NCBI GenBank assembly: GCA_963765815.1
Contig: CAVXXT010000008.1
Span: forward strand, 1 to 64,000
Source of the DNA: DATLNF01 sp963765815
GTDB lineage: Bacteria > Actinomycetota > Actinomycetes > BP-191
Reading direction: 5' to 3'
Length of the DNA: 64,000 bases
Part shown: positions 21,555 to 29,888 of the stretch, in pieces
Layout: the number at the start of each line of letters is the position of its first letter
Position numbering within the stretch: position 1 is the first letter of the stretch
Made by a program: the position numbers and the translations under genes
The notes under the pieces: model-generated
What the model was told of the DNA's origin: nothing
Databases searched by the model: none
The model's input: only the letters and a program-made list of their open reading frames with translations

Positions 21555-21560
21555 CTTCGC
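21507..21560 (+). repeat. Left attachment repeat (attL) in tRNA-Ile
   Basis: A 54-bp sequence from the anticodon stem through the tRNA 3' end plus 6 bases, repeated without mismatch at 35405-35458. The tRNA remains intact at this end, as expected when an element integrates into a tRNA 3' end carrying its own copy. Confidence 0.95.
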
Positions 21561-21628
21561 ATTACCGCAGGTCAGACGGGGTGTACCGCTCCGACAGGGG
21601 CGGGGCAGCGCACCCGGCGTCACGCGAA

Positions 21629-21646
21629 ATCCCACGAGAATCCCAC
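21629..21646 (+). promoter_or_regulatory. Left paired ATCCCAC repeats (candidate integrase arm sites)
   Basis: ATCCCAC at 21629-21635 and 21640-21646, an 11-bp period, about 70 bp inside attL. The same pair with the same period occurs near attR (35284-35301). The remaining left end up to 21821 has no gene; a GC-rich hairpin lies around 21770-21798. Confidence 0.5.
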
Positions 21647-21821
21647 GGGCCGCGTCAGAACCGACCTTCCTGGCGCGTGTAGCGGGTGGACGCGGCCGAC
21701 CGCAGCTCGACCCCCTTGTTCAGCGCGCTGAAGACGTGTTGTGTCCGTCTCGGACCACCCTGGGGAGGGGCACCGGCGCGCGAGCGTGCGCCGGCACTTC
21801 TCGTCAGGAGGTCGATACACG

Positions 21822-22172
21822 ATGCAGACGCGACGTGGCCCAGGTCGAGGCGTCAGAGGCCGTCACAGGTGGATGGTCGGCGCTCGCCCGAAGGGCAGCG
21901 CGGGGACAGCTCCGAGTCGGCTCGTGTCGCCTGTGCTGCTCGACGGCGGGTCTCTCGTTGCGGAGGTCGAGGCACCGGCCGTAGTCGACTTTGATGAGCT
22001 TCGAGAGATGCACGCCATGGTGTGTGAAGAGCTGGGCTCTACGCGCGGGTGGGATGTCGCACTCGTCGACTCGGTGGTCGACGACGCAGATCTGTCGGCA
22101 CTCGCGTCGCTCCGTGATTGGGCGGAGTCTCAAGTGTTCCGTCACTACCGTGTCAGGCTCGATCGCGGGTAG
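21822..22172 (+). CDS. Hypothetical protein at left end of element
   Basis: 116 residues. The ATG at 21822 follows a good AGGAGG ribosome-binding site ten bases upstream, which decides the start. The N-terminal half is basic (QTRRGPGRGVRGRHRW). The C-terminal half is acidic with DFDELREMHAMVCEELGS and LASLRDWAESQVFRHYRVRL. I recognise no family. It stands alone, with about 300 bp of gene-free DNA after it in which I see only A/T-rich sequence near 22360-22390 and a 6-bp-stem hairpin at 22406-22422. Confidence 0.5.
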   Translation: MQTRRGPGRGVRGRHRWMVGARPKGSAGTAPSRLVSPVLLDGGSLVAEVEAPAVVDFDELREMHAMVCEELGSTRGWDVALVDSVVDDADLSALASLRDWAESQVFRHYRVRLDRG

Positions 22173-22469
22173 GCCCGCGCTCTACATGAGTTTGTTGGAC
22201 GGTCGTCGGGTGCCTGGCTCTTCCGCTGGAAGACGAGTCGGACCGAGGCTTGCTCCGGGGGAGCGAAGGGCCTCGCTTCCGGGCGTAGCGTTGCGATGCA
22301 AGCTCGTCCCCCCGCGGGGGCCACGGCTGACCCGGGGTTTGTTAGCGCGCGTCTCGGTATTAGATTGACTAGGCACCCGAAAATTTTTCCCAACTGGGCT
22401 ACCTCCCCAACGTGCTGTTGGGCGCGCAAGGGGTCGACTCACCTCGGCGGGGCAGAGGTGGCACCGCGG

Positions 22470-22826
22470 TTATCGCGAATGGCATAGCCCTTCGGTCGCG
22501 TTGACTTCAACCGTGCCGTCTGATGCCCGGCTGACGGTGACACATCTGGACTTCCACCAGTTGGATATGTCGTAGCTCAAGGTGAATCCGCCGGCGCTGT
22601 CGCGAGCGATCTTGACGAATGGGCCGAGCGTAGTGGCGTCGCGACCCGCGAAGGGGTCCACGTACTCCGCTTCGCGTATTCGCGGCACGACGGCGGCCTC
22701 CAACCGCGCCTGCTGTCGGTCCAGATTCCGTTCGCTCGATCGCTCGACGATCGCGTACGTCGCGGACGCGAACAGGAAGACGCCAACTAGCGCCGCGAGC
22801 CGGTGCCCTCGGGTCTCAAGCACCAT
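22470..22826 (-). CDS. Small membrane-anchored hypothetical protein
   Basis: 118 residues from ATG 22826, preceded by a GGGGG-type ribosome-binding site. Alternatives at 22871 or 22883 would add a basic leader. One N-terminal membrane segment (AALVGVFLFASATYAIV) is followed by a charged helix SSERNLDRQQARLEAAV and a soluble domain ending RASDGTVEVNATEGLC. It is divergent from the secreted repeat protein next to it, with about 100 bp between the starts, so they may share regulation. Function unknown. Confidence 0.55.
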   Translation of the reverse strand: MVLETRGHRLAALVGVFLFASATYAIVERSSERNLDRQQARLEAAVVPRIREAEYVDPFAGRDATTLGPFVKIARDSAGGFTLSYDISNWWKSRCVTVSRASDGTVEVNATEGLCHSR

Positions 22827-22926
22827 CTCTGACGTGCCCCCTCGTCGACTGCGTTGTCCGGTTTGAGACATTAGGTGACTCACCTGCTAGAAATTGCCGG
22901 TCCAGCTCACAACCTCGGGGGGAATT

Positions 22927-24741
22927 GTGCGGTTCGAGCGCGCGCTCATCGCAAGTACATTGGCAAGCCTCGCCGCCATAATGGTGGCACCGACGCCGGG
23001 TGCCCACGCCGCGCTTGGCGTGTCTGCTCCGCACACTGCGGCTCCCGTCCCGACGACGAGCGCAGACCTCGGTCTCAGCGTGATGTCCGGTTCGCCTGGC
23101 GTGCCTTCGCCCACGGTCCAACCGATAACGCCATCGGCGACGGGTCTGCCGACTCCTGTGGAATCGACACTCGCGGGTGCGGCAGCCGGCCGCATCGGCC
23201 CAGTCAGCCCAGCCACGGGAGACCCGTCGCGGGCCGACCGAACTCAACCAGCGAGTGTCGCCTCCGTCGCCTGCAGCGACGGCCTCGACAACGACAACGA
23301 CGGCTACACCGACTACCCGGCCGACCAAGGCTGTACGTCGTCGGCGGATACCAGCGAGGTCGATCCGCTCCCGGCGTGCAGCGATGGCATAGACAACGAC
23401 GGCGACAGTCGGACCGACTATCCTCAGGATCCCGGGTGCTCGTCCTCGTCGGACACCGACGAGTCCAACGGCTCCACGGCGTGCAGCGACGGCCTCGACA
23501 ACGACGGCGACGGCTACACCGACCTCGGTGACCCGGGATGCGACTCGGCTACGGACGATGACGAGTGGCACGCTCCTCCGGAGCCCCCGTCCTGCTACAC
23601 GGGGGGTCTCGCCGGAGCGACCGTCGCGACCACCATGAACCCCCTTGTAGACGAGTCCGACGGTTTTAGCGCCTTCATCCACAGGCTCGAAGAGGTCGTC
23701 TCCGACGTCCCCGATCCGGTCGCGGTGGGAGTTGTTCACGAAGGCGCCTGCCTCGTCGCCGCCGTCGAAGACGGCATCACGGGCGAACCTCCCGCAGCCC
23801 TCACGGACGCTCTTGCGCTCGCGTCTGCTTGCAAGGATGGCGCCGATGCAACTTGCGGCAGTCTGTTGACCATCTTGACCGAGGCGCTTGGCTTGGTCGA
23901 AGGATGTGCTGACGACCTCGGGGTTTTCGCGGTGAGCCCCATCGAGAGCACGGGCGGCGTCTGTTCGACTCTCTTGGCGTCGTTGGAATCCGCAATCACT
24001 GAAGGCCTAGCGCTGATTTCGACGTGTGCTGACCAGGCGAACGACGCATGCGTTGACGCGGGCACGATGGTCGGCACCTACGCCGCAGCGGTGATCGACT
24101 GCGTCCGTGACGGGTTGTTTGAGCTTGATCTCGTGATCAGCGTGGTGCCGGATGAAACGCTCGGATGCGGGGACATCGTCGCCGCAGCGCGCGAAGTGGT
24201 GACCGATGCGAACGGTCTAGTCCAGGGGACGGTTGTGGGCTTCCTTCCGCCTCCGCCGACCGACCCACCGGCGAGTAACAACTCGCGGTACCGCCCGCGG
24301 ATCGATTACTACCTAACCGATGGAAGGGTGGCGCTTCCTTGCGTTCGTGACAAGCCACCTGGTGCCAAGTCCGCTGAGTACGTCTGCCGGAGGCCATACT
24401 ACAAGCGGGTCACTGTTCTCGAAAGTGCAGTCCTTGTCGTCGAGGACAACGTTGGGTTGGGTGAACTGTCAGGTGGCGGTGGATGGGCGCTGTACACGCG
24501 CTCGGGCGCGCTCTACGAGGGGTGCGAGCCACTCAACGGAAGTGGACCCGGCAGGGAATGGGTGTGCTCTGCGCATAGCAGCAGCTTCATTGTGATGTAC
24601 GCCGCGACGACCCACGGGAAGTGGTACAAGCTGGCGACGGACCAGTGGTGGGAAGTCGTTTCTCAGGCGATCGAGTGCATGGCGGCGGTCTACAACCCGG
24701 AAGTCATAGCCGAGGATTGCATCTCGGACTTCCCGACGTAG
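22927..24741 (+). CDS. Secreted protein with three Ca-binding-like DNDGD repeats
   Basis: 604 residues from a GTG with a G-rich ribosome-binding site. The signal peptide LIASTLASLAAIMVAPTPG ends AHA. A Thr/Pro/Ser linker leads to three tandem units of about 30 residues at roughly 115-215, each of the form ACSDGxDNDxDGxTD...GC. These resemble thrombospondin-type-3 or dockerin-like calcium loops with a disulfide. A long cysteine-containing, partly helical region follows, with regularly spaced Cys, and then a C-terminal domain (YYLTDGRVALPCVRDKPPG). No sorting signal or transmembrane tail is seen. Composition is less GC-biased than core genes. Adhesin or surface protein is a guess; no enzyme motif is visible. 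Confidence 0.75.
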   Translation: MRFERALIASTLASLAAIMVAPTPGAHAALGVSAPHTAAPVPTTSADLGLSVMSGSPGVPSPTVQPITPSATGLPTPVESTLAGAAAGRIGPVSPATGDPSRADRTQPASVASVACSDGLDNDNDGYTDYPADQGCTSSADTSEVDPLPACSDGIDNDGDSRTDYPQDPGCSSSSDTDESNGSTACSDGLDNDGDGYTDLGDPGCDSATDDDEWHAPPEPPSCYTGGLAGATVATTMNPLVDESDGFSAFIHRLEEVVSDVPDPVAVGVVHEGACLVAAVEDGITGEPPAALTDALALASACKDGADATCGSLLTILTEALGLVEGCADDLGVFAVSPIESTGGVCSTLLASLESAITEGLALISTCADQANDACVDAGTMVGTYAAAVIDCVRDGLFELDLVISVVPDETLGCGDIVAAAREVVTDANGLVQGTVVGFLPPPPTDPPASNNSRYRPRIDYYLTDGRVALPCVRDKPPGAKSAEYVCRRPYYKRVTVLESAVLVVEDNVGLGELSGGGGWALYTRSGALYEGCEPLNGSGPGREWVCSAHSSSFIVMYAATTHGKWYKLATDQWWEVVSQAIECMAAVYNPEVIAEDCISDFPT

Positions 24742-24745
24742 CGCG

Positions 24746-25111
24746 GTGAGCAACCGGCGACGAAACGTCTTACTTCCGATGGGCTTTGTCGGAGCGTGCG
24801 CAGCCCTGGTCGCGCTCGCGACCTGGGCGTCTCCAGGTCCGCCGCGCAAGCTCCCAGAGGTGTCTGCGTTCGCGCCGAACATGACTGCGGTCACGAGCGT
24901 GAAGATCGTGTCGCACGAGGATGCGACCGTTGTCGTAGAGGTTGCCGGGTGTGACGGCGTGCCTTCCGGTTTTGCCATCGCCTACGGCGCGGGCTCCTCG
25001 GAGGTGTTCGTCTTGGCGGACCGACAGCCGACCACCGAAGACTGCGGGGGAGAACATCGCTTCGTGCTTTCGCACGAGCGGTTCGCCACCACGAAGGTGA
25101 CCCCGGCGTAA
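24746..25111 (+). CDS. Secreted or membrane-anchored hypothetical protein
   Basis: 121 residues from a GTG 4 bases after the previous stop, so co-transcribed with it. The basic N-terminus NRRRNVLLPMGFVGACAALV and a hydrophobic stretch form a signal/anchor. The rest is a small beta-rich domain with two cysteines (VEVAGCDGVPSGFAIAYG; TTEDCGGEHRFVLSHER). I do not recognise it. It may act with the upstream secreted repeat protein. Confidence 0.6.
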   Translation: MSNRRRNVLLPMGFVGACAALVALATWASPGPPRKLPEVSAFAPNMTAVTSVKIVSHEDATVVVEVAGCDGVPSGFAIAYGAGSSEVFVLADRQPTTEDCGGEHRFVLSHERFATTKVTPA

Positions 25112-25152
25112 CTCGCACCGCAGCGTTCCGCACATTCACTTCGCCAAGGCAA

Positions 25153-25177
25153 CAGGGGCCGCCGCAAGCGGCCCCTG
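25153..25177. terminator. Strong hairpin between convergent genes
   Basis: A 10-bp perfect stem (CAGGGGCCGC / GCGGCCCCTG) with a 5-base loop CGCAA between 24746-25111 (+) and the ATPase gene (-). There is no clear T-run; it could terminate both directions. Confidence 0.7.
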
Positions 25178-25260
25178 GACAAGTATCTGGACGGGTGGGG
25201 GTTATAGGGGGAGGGGTCCAGGTGTCCAGTGTCCACGGGCGCGGCCTAGGCCGTGTCCAG
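25175..25260. repeat. Cluster of CTGGAC/GTCCAG hexamers
   Basis: CTGGAC at 25175 and 25187 (12 bp apart), then GTCCAG at 25216 and 25224, GTCCAC at 25231 and GTCCAG at 25255. They are followed by the 3' end of the ATPase gene, which contains the last copy. The density is unusual for 86 bp. A Rep-binding region is possible but unproven. Confidence 0.4.
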
Positions 25261-26235
25261 GTTCGGACCTGCTGCGAAGCCCCCACCCGGCACGGGCACG
25301 AGTAGTCCGGCCTTGAGCATTTTTCGCTCCACCGCCTTTCGCCCGGCATCGGCAGAGCCGGCGAGGTCGAGGTCGGCTAGCAACCTGCCGGCCGCAGCCG
25401 GCGTGGTGGCGCTGCTCTCAATGATTGCCCGTGCCCCCGTCGCCGCGTCGCTCAACCGCAAGTGGGCTCGCCTTTCGGTTGCCGGCTCTGCCGCCGCTTG
25501 CTGGGGGGCGTCGACCGAGACGAGCTGGCCGTCGGTGATCCGAAACGGGATCACCTCCGACCCGGGCATGTCGTTGCCTGACAAACGCAGCCGGCGTACA
25601 CCGTTAGCTCCTGAGGTCAGGTGGAGCTGCCGCCGCCCCCATCCGGAGGTGACAACGCTCCCCAGGGGACCACCGGCACCGCTCCCGTTCTTGGCCGAGT
25701 GGGCGAGGAGCAGCACCGCGGCTCCCGCTTCGACGAGCTGTGTCAGGTTCGCCGTCACGGGCGTCGCCGCACTGGTGAGGTTGAGGTCCGCGCCCGGTGT
25801 TATCGCCCCGGAAAGGTTGTCGACGACGAGCAGCGTCGTGCCATCCTCGCGGCAGGCCGCGAGTAGGTCCGCCCAGGCTGCGTCGGCTCGCGGCAGCGGG
25901 ACGAACGCCAGGCCGCTTCCGCGGACCGACGCGCCTACCCGCGCTGTCGTCTCGTGCGATCCGCCAGGGTCGGTGCACACGTACACAATCCGATGCGGCC
26001 GGGTGGTGTCTGTGGCGTGTCCGAGGAAGTCGTCGCCGCAGAGGAGAGCCCTCGCCATAGCCACGCTGCAGAAACTCTTGCCGGCCTCGGGTAGGCCGTA
26101 GAGAAGCGTCGCCGACGACGCCAGTACGCCGGCGATGAGATCGGGAGGCCGTGGGGCCGCACGTATCTCGTCTATCGTCTGCCAGCCGAGCCGCTTGCGC
26201 CGGGCAGCCTGCTCGTCGCGCGTTGAGACCGTCAC
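25246..26235 (-). CDS. AAA family ATPase (RepA/KaiC-like fold)
   Basis: 329 residues from a GTG overlapping the upstream helicase stop (GTGA). Walker A is LLYGLPEAGKSFCSVAMARA, Walker B is TTLLVVDNLSG, then AVLLLAHSAKNGSGAGGPLG, a pattern of RepA-like and AAA_25 hexameric helicase-type ATPases. The C-terminal part (RLLADLDLAGSADAGRKAVE) looks like a winged-helix domain. It is probably the replication or DNA-processing ATPase of the element. No primase motif is seen. Confidence 0.8.
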   Translation of the reverse strand: MTVSTRDEQAARRKRLGWQTIDEIRAAPRPPDLIAGVLASSATLLYGLPEAGKSFCSVAMARALLCGDDFLGHATDTTRPHRIVYVCTDPGGSHETTARVGASVRGSGLAFVPLPRADAAWADLLAACREDGTTLLVVDNLSGAITPGADLNLTSAATPVTANLTQLVEAGAAVLLLAHSAKNGSGAGGPLGSVVTSGWGRRQLHLTSGANGVRRLRLSGNDMPGSEVIPFRITDGQLVSVDAPQQAAAEPATERRAHLRLSDAATGARAIIESSATTPAAAGRLLADLDLAGSADAGRKAVERKMLKAGLLVPVPGGGFAAGPNLDTA

Positions 26236-28058
26236 GACCGCCGACCGACGGGCATCGCATCGACCACGCTCTCGAGCGAGCGGATAGCCGCGGACGCTTC
26301 TGCGATGGTCCGGACGACCGGAGGTTCCACCCCGGCTCGCGCCGCGAGTCGCTCGACGTAGGTCCGCTGGTGATCCCAGACGGGTAGGTCCGATGCGGTC
26401 GCGGGTTCCCCGCGGGACGGCGTCGCCGTTGGGAGCGGCGCGGCGTCGTTCGATATGTGCGTCGGCGCTGGTACGTCGACTGTGGGGACGGCGGGCAAGT
26501 TGCCTGTCGCACCGCTGAGAGCGACCGTCGCAACGGCCGTCTTCTCGATGAGCTTCGCTTCCCGCTTCCGGTCGTGCACCGTGCCCGTGACGATCCGGAC
26601 GTACTCGTAGGTCGCGTTCGGCGAGCCGATGCGGCGGAGCCTGCCTTCCCTCTGCGCGATGGTCGCCGGGTTGTCGAGCGCGGCCAAGTCGATGAAGTAG
26701 TCGGCGACGCTGAGGCGGTCGACACCACGGCTGAGAACGCCGGAGCCGAGTGCCAGCGAGACTCCCGGGTCGGTGCGGAATCGTTCGATGCGGCGCTCTC
26801 GCTCTGTGGCATCGACGACACCTTCGAGGATGACGTGTCCGATGCCGAGGCCGTCGAGCTGCTCGCTGAGGAAGTGCAGCGGATCGAGCTTCTCGAACCC
26901 GATGACGCCTTTGCGGCCGGGCCGGGCTTCGATGAGCCGTAGCGCCTCGCTGACCTTCGCGGAGTAGCCGCGTCCCATCGACACCACGTAGTCGCACGCC
27001 TTCTCGCGGGCGTGCCACCGGCGCAGGTCGTCGGTGTGCCGGTCGGCTGCGGCGTAGGCCGCCTGCTGCGCGGGCAGCAGCGGCACCGCGATGACTTCGG
27101 GTCCGGTGCGCGCGGGCAGGGTGATGCCGACGTCTTCGGGCAGGCGACGCAGGACGTACGGGGCGACGATGCCGGCGAACTCTTCGACGTTGCGGCTGCC
27201 TTTGACCTTGGTCGGGTCGTACGCGTCGAGGATGGCGAACCGGCCGCGGAAGTCGGCGGGTGTGCCGAAGAGCCCGTCGAGTCCGACGACGCGGAGGACT
27301 TGGTACATCTCCCAGGTGGACATCTCGACCGGGGTTGCGCCGAGCGCGACGACTCGGGCGGCGTTGCGGGTGGCGAGTTGCGCGGCGTTGGCCTGCTTCC
27401 CGCCGCCCTTGACCGCGCTGGCCTCGTCGAGAACGACGAGCGCCCAGCTCTTCGCTGCGTACGTGCCGGCACGACCACCTGCGGCGAGCTTCTCGTAGGA
27501 GATCACTTCGACGTCGGCGCCGTTGGGGTTGTCGGCTCGCCACGCGTGCCACTGCTTCGAGTTGGTGACGGCCGCCGGTTCGTCACTGCCGAGGACGAGC
27601 GCACCGCTCAGGTACTTGCGCGCCTCGGCGGTCCACTGCGGGACGAGCGTCGCGGGGACGATGACGAGAGCGCCACGGCCGCGCTGTAGCTCTCCGGTGG
27701 CGAGCAGTCGGGCGATAAGCCCGAGGGTCTGCACGGTCTTGCCGAGTCCTGTCCCGTCGGCGAGAAGGCACCGCGGGCGGTCGTGCATCCATTGGATTCC
27801 GGCGAGCTGGTGAGCCATGAAGTGACCGGCGAGCAGCCGGTCGAGCCGGAAGTGCGGCCAGGGGTTGTCGTTGGTGGTGCTGTGCGAGTGGATCGGTCCT
27901 CCGTTGGTCGTCGGGGTAGCGCGCGGCCTGGTGGCCGTCGCGCGTCGGGTCGTACGTGATCGAGGAATCTCAGGCGGGATGCGGGTGTGGCCGCTGTGAC
28001 CGCCCGATCCGGCGGCGTTAGGCCGCCGTTGGTCCCGTGGGGCAAGCGGACGGGGCAT
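26232..28058 (-). CDS. SNF2-like DEAD/DEAH helicase
   Basis: 608 residues. Motif I LADGTGLGKTVQTLGLIARL, motif II ALVVLDEASAVKGG (DEAS in place of DEAH), motif III-like VVALGATPVEMSTWEM, and in the second RecA fold LSRGVDRLSVADYFIDLAA then QREGRLRRIGS (motif VI). A Pro/Thr-rich C-terminal extension of about 120 residues follows. SNF2-family ATPases of this kind are common in actinophages and integrative elements. The ATG at 28058 overlaps the upstream FDXHR gene by 41 bp, and no later start exists before the conserved region. Confidence 0.88.
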   Translation of the reverse strand: MPRPLAPRDQRRPNAAGSGGHSGHTRIPPEIPRSRTTRRATATRPRATPTTNGGPIHSHSTTNDNPWPHFRLDRLLAGHFMAHQLAGIQWMHDRPRCLLADGTGLGKTVQTLGLIARLLATGELQRGRGALVIVPATLVPQWTAEARKYLSGALVLGSDEPAAVTNSKQWHAWRADNPNGADVEVISYEKLAAGGRAGTYAAKSWALVVLDEASAVKGGGKQANAAQLATRNAARVVALGATPVEMSTWEMYQVLRVVGLDGLFGTPADFRGRFAILDAYDPTKVKGSRNVEEFAGIVAPYVLRRLPEDVGITLPARTGPEVIAVPLLPAQQAAYAAADRHTDDLRRWHAREKACDYVVSMGRGYSAKVSEALRLIEARPGRKGVIGFEKLDPLHFLSEQLDGLGIGHVILEGVVDATERERRIERFRTDPGVSLALGSGVLSRGVDRLSVADYFIDLAALDNPATIAQREGRLRRIGSPNATYEYVRIVTGTVHDRKREAKLIEKTAVATVALSGATGNLPAVPTVDVPAPTHISNDAAPLPTATPSRGEPATASDLPVWDHQRTYVERLAARAGVEPPVVRTIAEASAAIRSLESVVDAMPVGRRS

Positions 28059-28263
28059 CCGGAGCGGGCTTTGCCCACACCGACCCGCCCTTCCGGTCGA
28101 CGCGGACGAGTCCGACCGACGTCGGGTCGAGGCAGCGGCCAGCTCTGACGTCCCGGTGTGTGTCGAAGGTGCGCACCGCCGAGAACGTCTGATGGCACCC
28201 CGCGCAGTGGGCCGCCGTCGTGCCGGTCCACTCGGCCGGGCACCGCGGGCATCGGACGATCAC
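28018..28263 (-). CDS. FDXHR family putative zinc-binding protein
   Basis: 81 residues from GTG 28263, overlapping the previous stop. It has two CxxC-like knuckles (VRCPRCPAEW and HCAGCHQTF) followed by the signature FDTHRDVRAGRCLDP. This small family is widespread in actinophage and element DNA. Function unknown. Confidence 0.85.
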   Translation of the reverse strand: MIVRCPRCPAEWTGTTAAHCAGCHQTFSAVRTFDTHRDVRAGRCLDPTSVGLVRVDRKGGSVWAKPAPDAPSACPTGPTAA

Positions 28264-28853
28264 GAGTCGACGCCGATTGAGGCGACACCGGCAGTCGCCG
28301 GGTAGTCGATGCCTGGGCGGAGTGGACGTTGCCCGGGGTTCATCGGTCCGGCGTCGCGGATCTGTCGGCCGAAGTCGAAGCCGAAGGGGGGACGGTGCGG
28401 GAAGCACCACAGGTGCGTCTCGTTGCCGCAGTCGACGACGCGGCTGGCCGCCGGGTACAGCTCGACGGCTTCCCACGTAGGTCCGGTCAGCTCGTCTTTG
28501 CAGCGCAGGACTTCCCGCCAGTCCCTCCGGGCATCCAGCTCGATCGTGCGCAAGCCGAGCCGCACCATCTCGACCGTGCCGTCGGCGTTGCGCTGCTCAC
28601 ACCGGAGAGCGATGTAGTGCCCGTTCCGGTACTCGACTTCCACACCTCCGCCCAGGTCGACTGACACCCCGGTTTCGACGAACCGCCGCCACGGCCGGTC
28701 GTCCGGACCGACGGCTGTCTCTGCTGTCCATCCGCGGTCGGGGTGGAGGTACTCCCAAGCTCCGTCCTCGGAGGTTCGCCACTGCGGTCCCGACTGCTCC
28801 GGGGTCTGCTTCCGCGCGGCCCGGAGTCGTCTCGTCTTCTGCCGGCGAGCCAC
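28260..28853 (-). CDS. DUF7694-like phage-type protein, intact copy
   Basis: 197 residues from GTG 28853. The conserved core reads ARRDWREVLRCKDELTGPTW then EAVELYPAASRVVDCGNETH and LWCFPHRPPFGFDFGRQI, which I associate with the DUF7694 domain of actinophages. An upstream WEYLHPDRGWTAETAV segment is shared with the neighbouring paralogue. The two are tandem duplicates overlapping by one base. Function unknown. Confidence 0.7.
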   Translation of the reverse strand: MARRQKTRRLRAARKQTPEQSGPQWRTSEDGAWEYLHPDRGWTAETAVGPDDRPWRRFVETGVSVDLGGGVEVEYRNGHYIALRCEQRNADGTVEMVRLGLRTIELDARRDWREVLRCKDELTGPTWEAVELYPAASRVVDCGNETHLWCFPHRPPFGFDFGRQIRDAGPMNPGQRPLRPGIDYPATAGVASIGVDS

Positions 28854-29451
28854 TAGCTCGCCACCGCGCCGACACCGACGGTCGGGGAGTAGTCGAGCCC
28901 TGGGCGGATCGGACGTTGGGTCGGACTCCCGGGCAGCGCACCGACGATGCTCTGGGCGACGTCGAAGCCGAACGGCAGCCGCTGTGGGAAGACAACAGGT
29001 GATACCTGTTGCCGGCGTCCAACAGCCGCGACTCGGCCGGGTACAGCTCCACGCCCTCCCACTCCGGGCCACACAGCTCCGTCTTGCATCGCTGAAGCCC
29101 GCGCCAGTCATGCCGCGCGCAGAGCTCCAACGTCTGCACGCCGAGCCGCACCATCTCGACCGCGCCGTCGGGTCCGGTCAGCTCGTCACGCGAGACGACG
29201 TAGTGACCGTTCGTGTGTTCGCTGGTGCGCACACCATCGCCGCTGCTGGTCGGATGGCGCGTGACCACGAACGGCCGCCAGGGCCGCTCGTGGTGGTCGA
29301 CCGCCGTCTCGTCGGTCCACCCCCGGCTCGGGTGCAGAAACTCCCAGCATCCGTCTGGGGTGGAGCGCCACTTCGGTCCTGCCGGGTACCCGGACTCGGG
29401 CTTCCGTCGGATGGCGCGGGTAAGTCGGCTCGGCTTCGACCGACGAGCCAC
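28853..29451 (-). pseudogene. DUF7694-like paralogue with a frameshift
   Basis: Same architecture as the adjacent copy: WEFLHPSRGWTDETAV, RHDWRGLQRCKTELCGPEWE and GVELYPAESRLLDAGNRYHL. Just after this the frame is lost near 28994, and VVFPQRLPFGFDVAQSIVGA continues in another frame to the stop at 28853. Alignment to the paralogue suggests one missing base. Either this copy is decaying after duplication or the sequence has an error. The start is GTG 29451. Confidence 0.7.
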
Positions 29452-29452
29452 G

Positions 29453-29761
29453 CTAGCGGCGCGCCTTGGCTGACGATCGCCGGGCAGGTGGTCGCGCGAA
29501 CCTCAGCGCAGTCGGGGTGGTGATCGGCTCCCGGACACGAGACGCGATGAACGCGTCGAGGTCGACTCGGCGGAACCTGATGTGCCCACCGATGCGGACC
29601 ACCCGCATCGAGCCGTGGTAGTCGTACAGCCATCGGCGGGTGACTCCGAGATAGGCAGCCGCGGCGTCGGCGTCCCACAGTCCGTCGGCTGCTGCGGACT
29701 CGTGAGGTGTGGCGGCCGGCGTGGCCCCCAGGGTGGTCGAACGGTGGATCTGAGCGGGCAA
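29453..29761 (-). CDS. Helix-turn-helix excisionase-like protein
   Basis: 102 residues. The winged HTH core DADAAAAYLGVTRRWLYDYH then VVRIGGHIRFRRVDLDAFIA is typical of MerR-like/Xis DNA-binding proteins. The start is a TTG at 29761 preceded by GGGAAGGGAAG, a strong ribosome-binding site that decides it. It heads the leftward operon and is divergent from the regulator/integrase pair, the usual arrangement for an excisionase controlling integrase direction. Confidence 0.8.
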   Translation of the reverse strand: MPAQIHRSTTLGATPAATPHESAAADGLWDADAAAAYLGVTRRWLYDYHGSMRVVRIGGHIRFRRVDLDAFIASRVREPITTPTALRFARPPARRSSAKARR

Positions 29762-29846
29762 GCACTTCCCTTCCCGCGGTGCTTCGGGCCGGTCCCGGAT
29801 TGGGTCCGCCTAGCCACGACGCATCCGCCGAGAGTCACTGTATCAC

Positions 29847-29881
29847 ACACCCCTTGCCTGTGCGGACAGAGGGTGTACGAT
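29847..29881 (+). promoter_or_regulatory. Promoter with nested inverted repeat, likely leaderless
   Basis: TTGCCT (29854-29859) and TACGAT (29876-29881) with a 16-bp spacer. The -10 ends 7 bases before the ATG at 29889, so the transcript would start at or near the ATG. An inverted repeat ACACCC...GGGTGT (29847-29876) encloses CTGTgcggACAG in the spacer, a good operator candidate for an element regulator. Confidence 0.6.
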
Positions 29882-29888
29882 CTACCAC

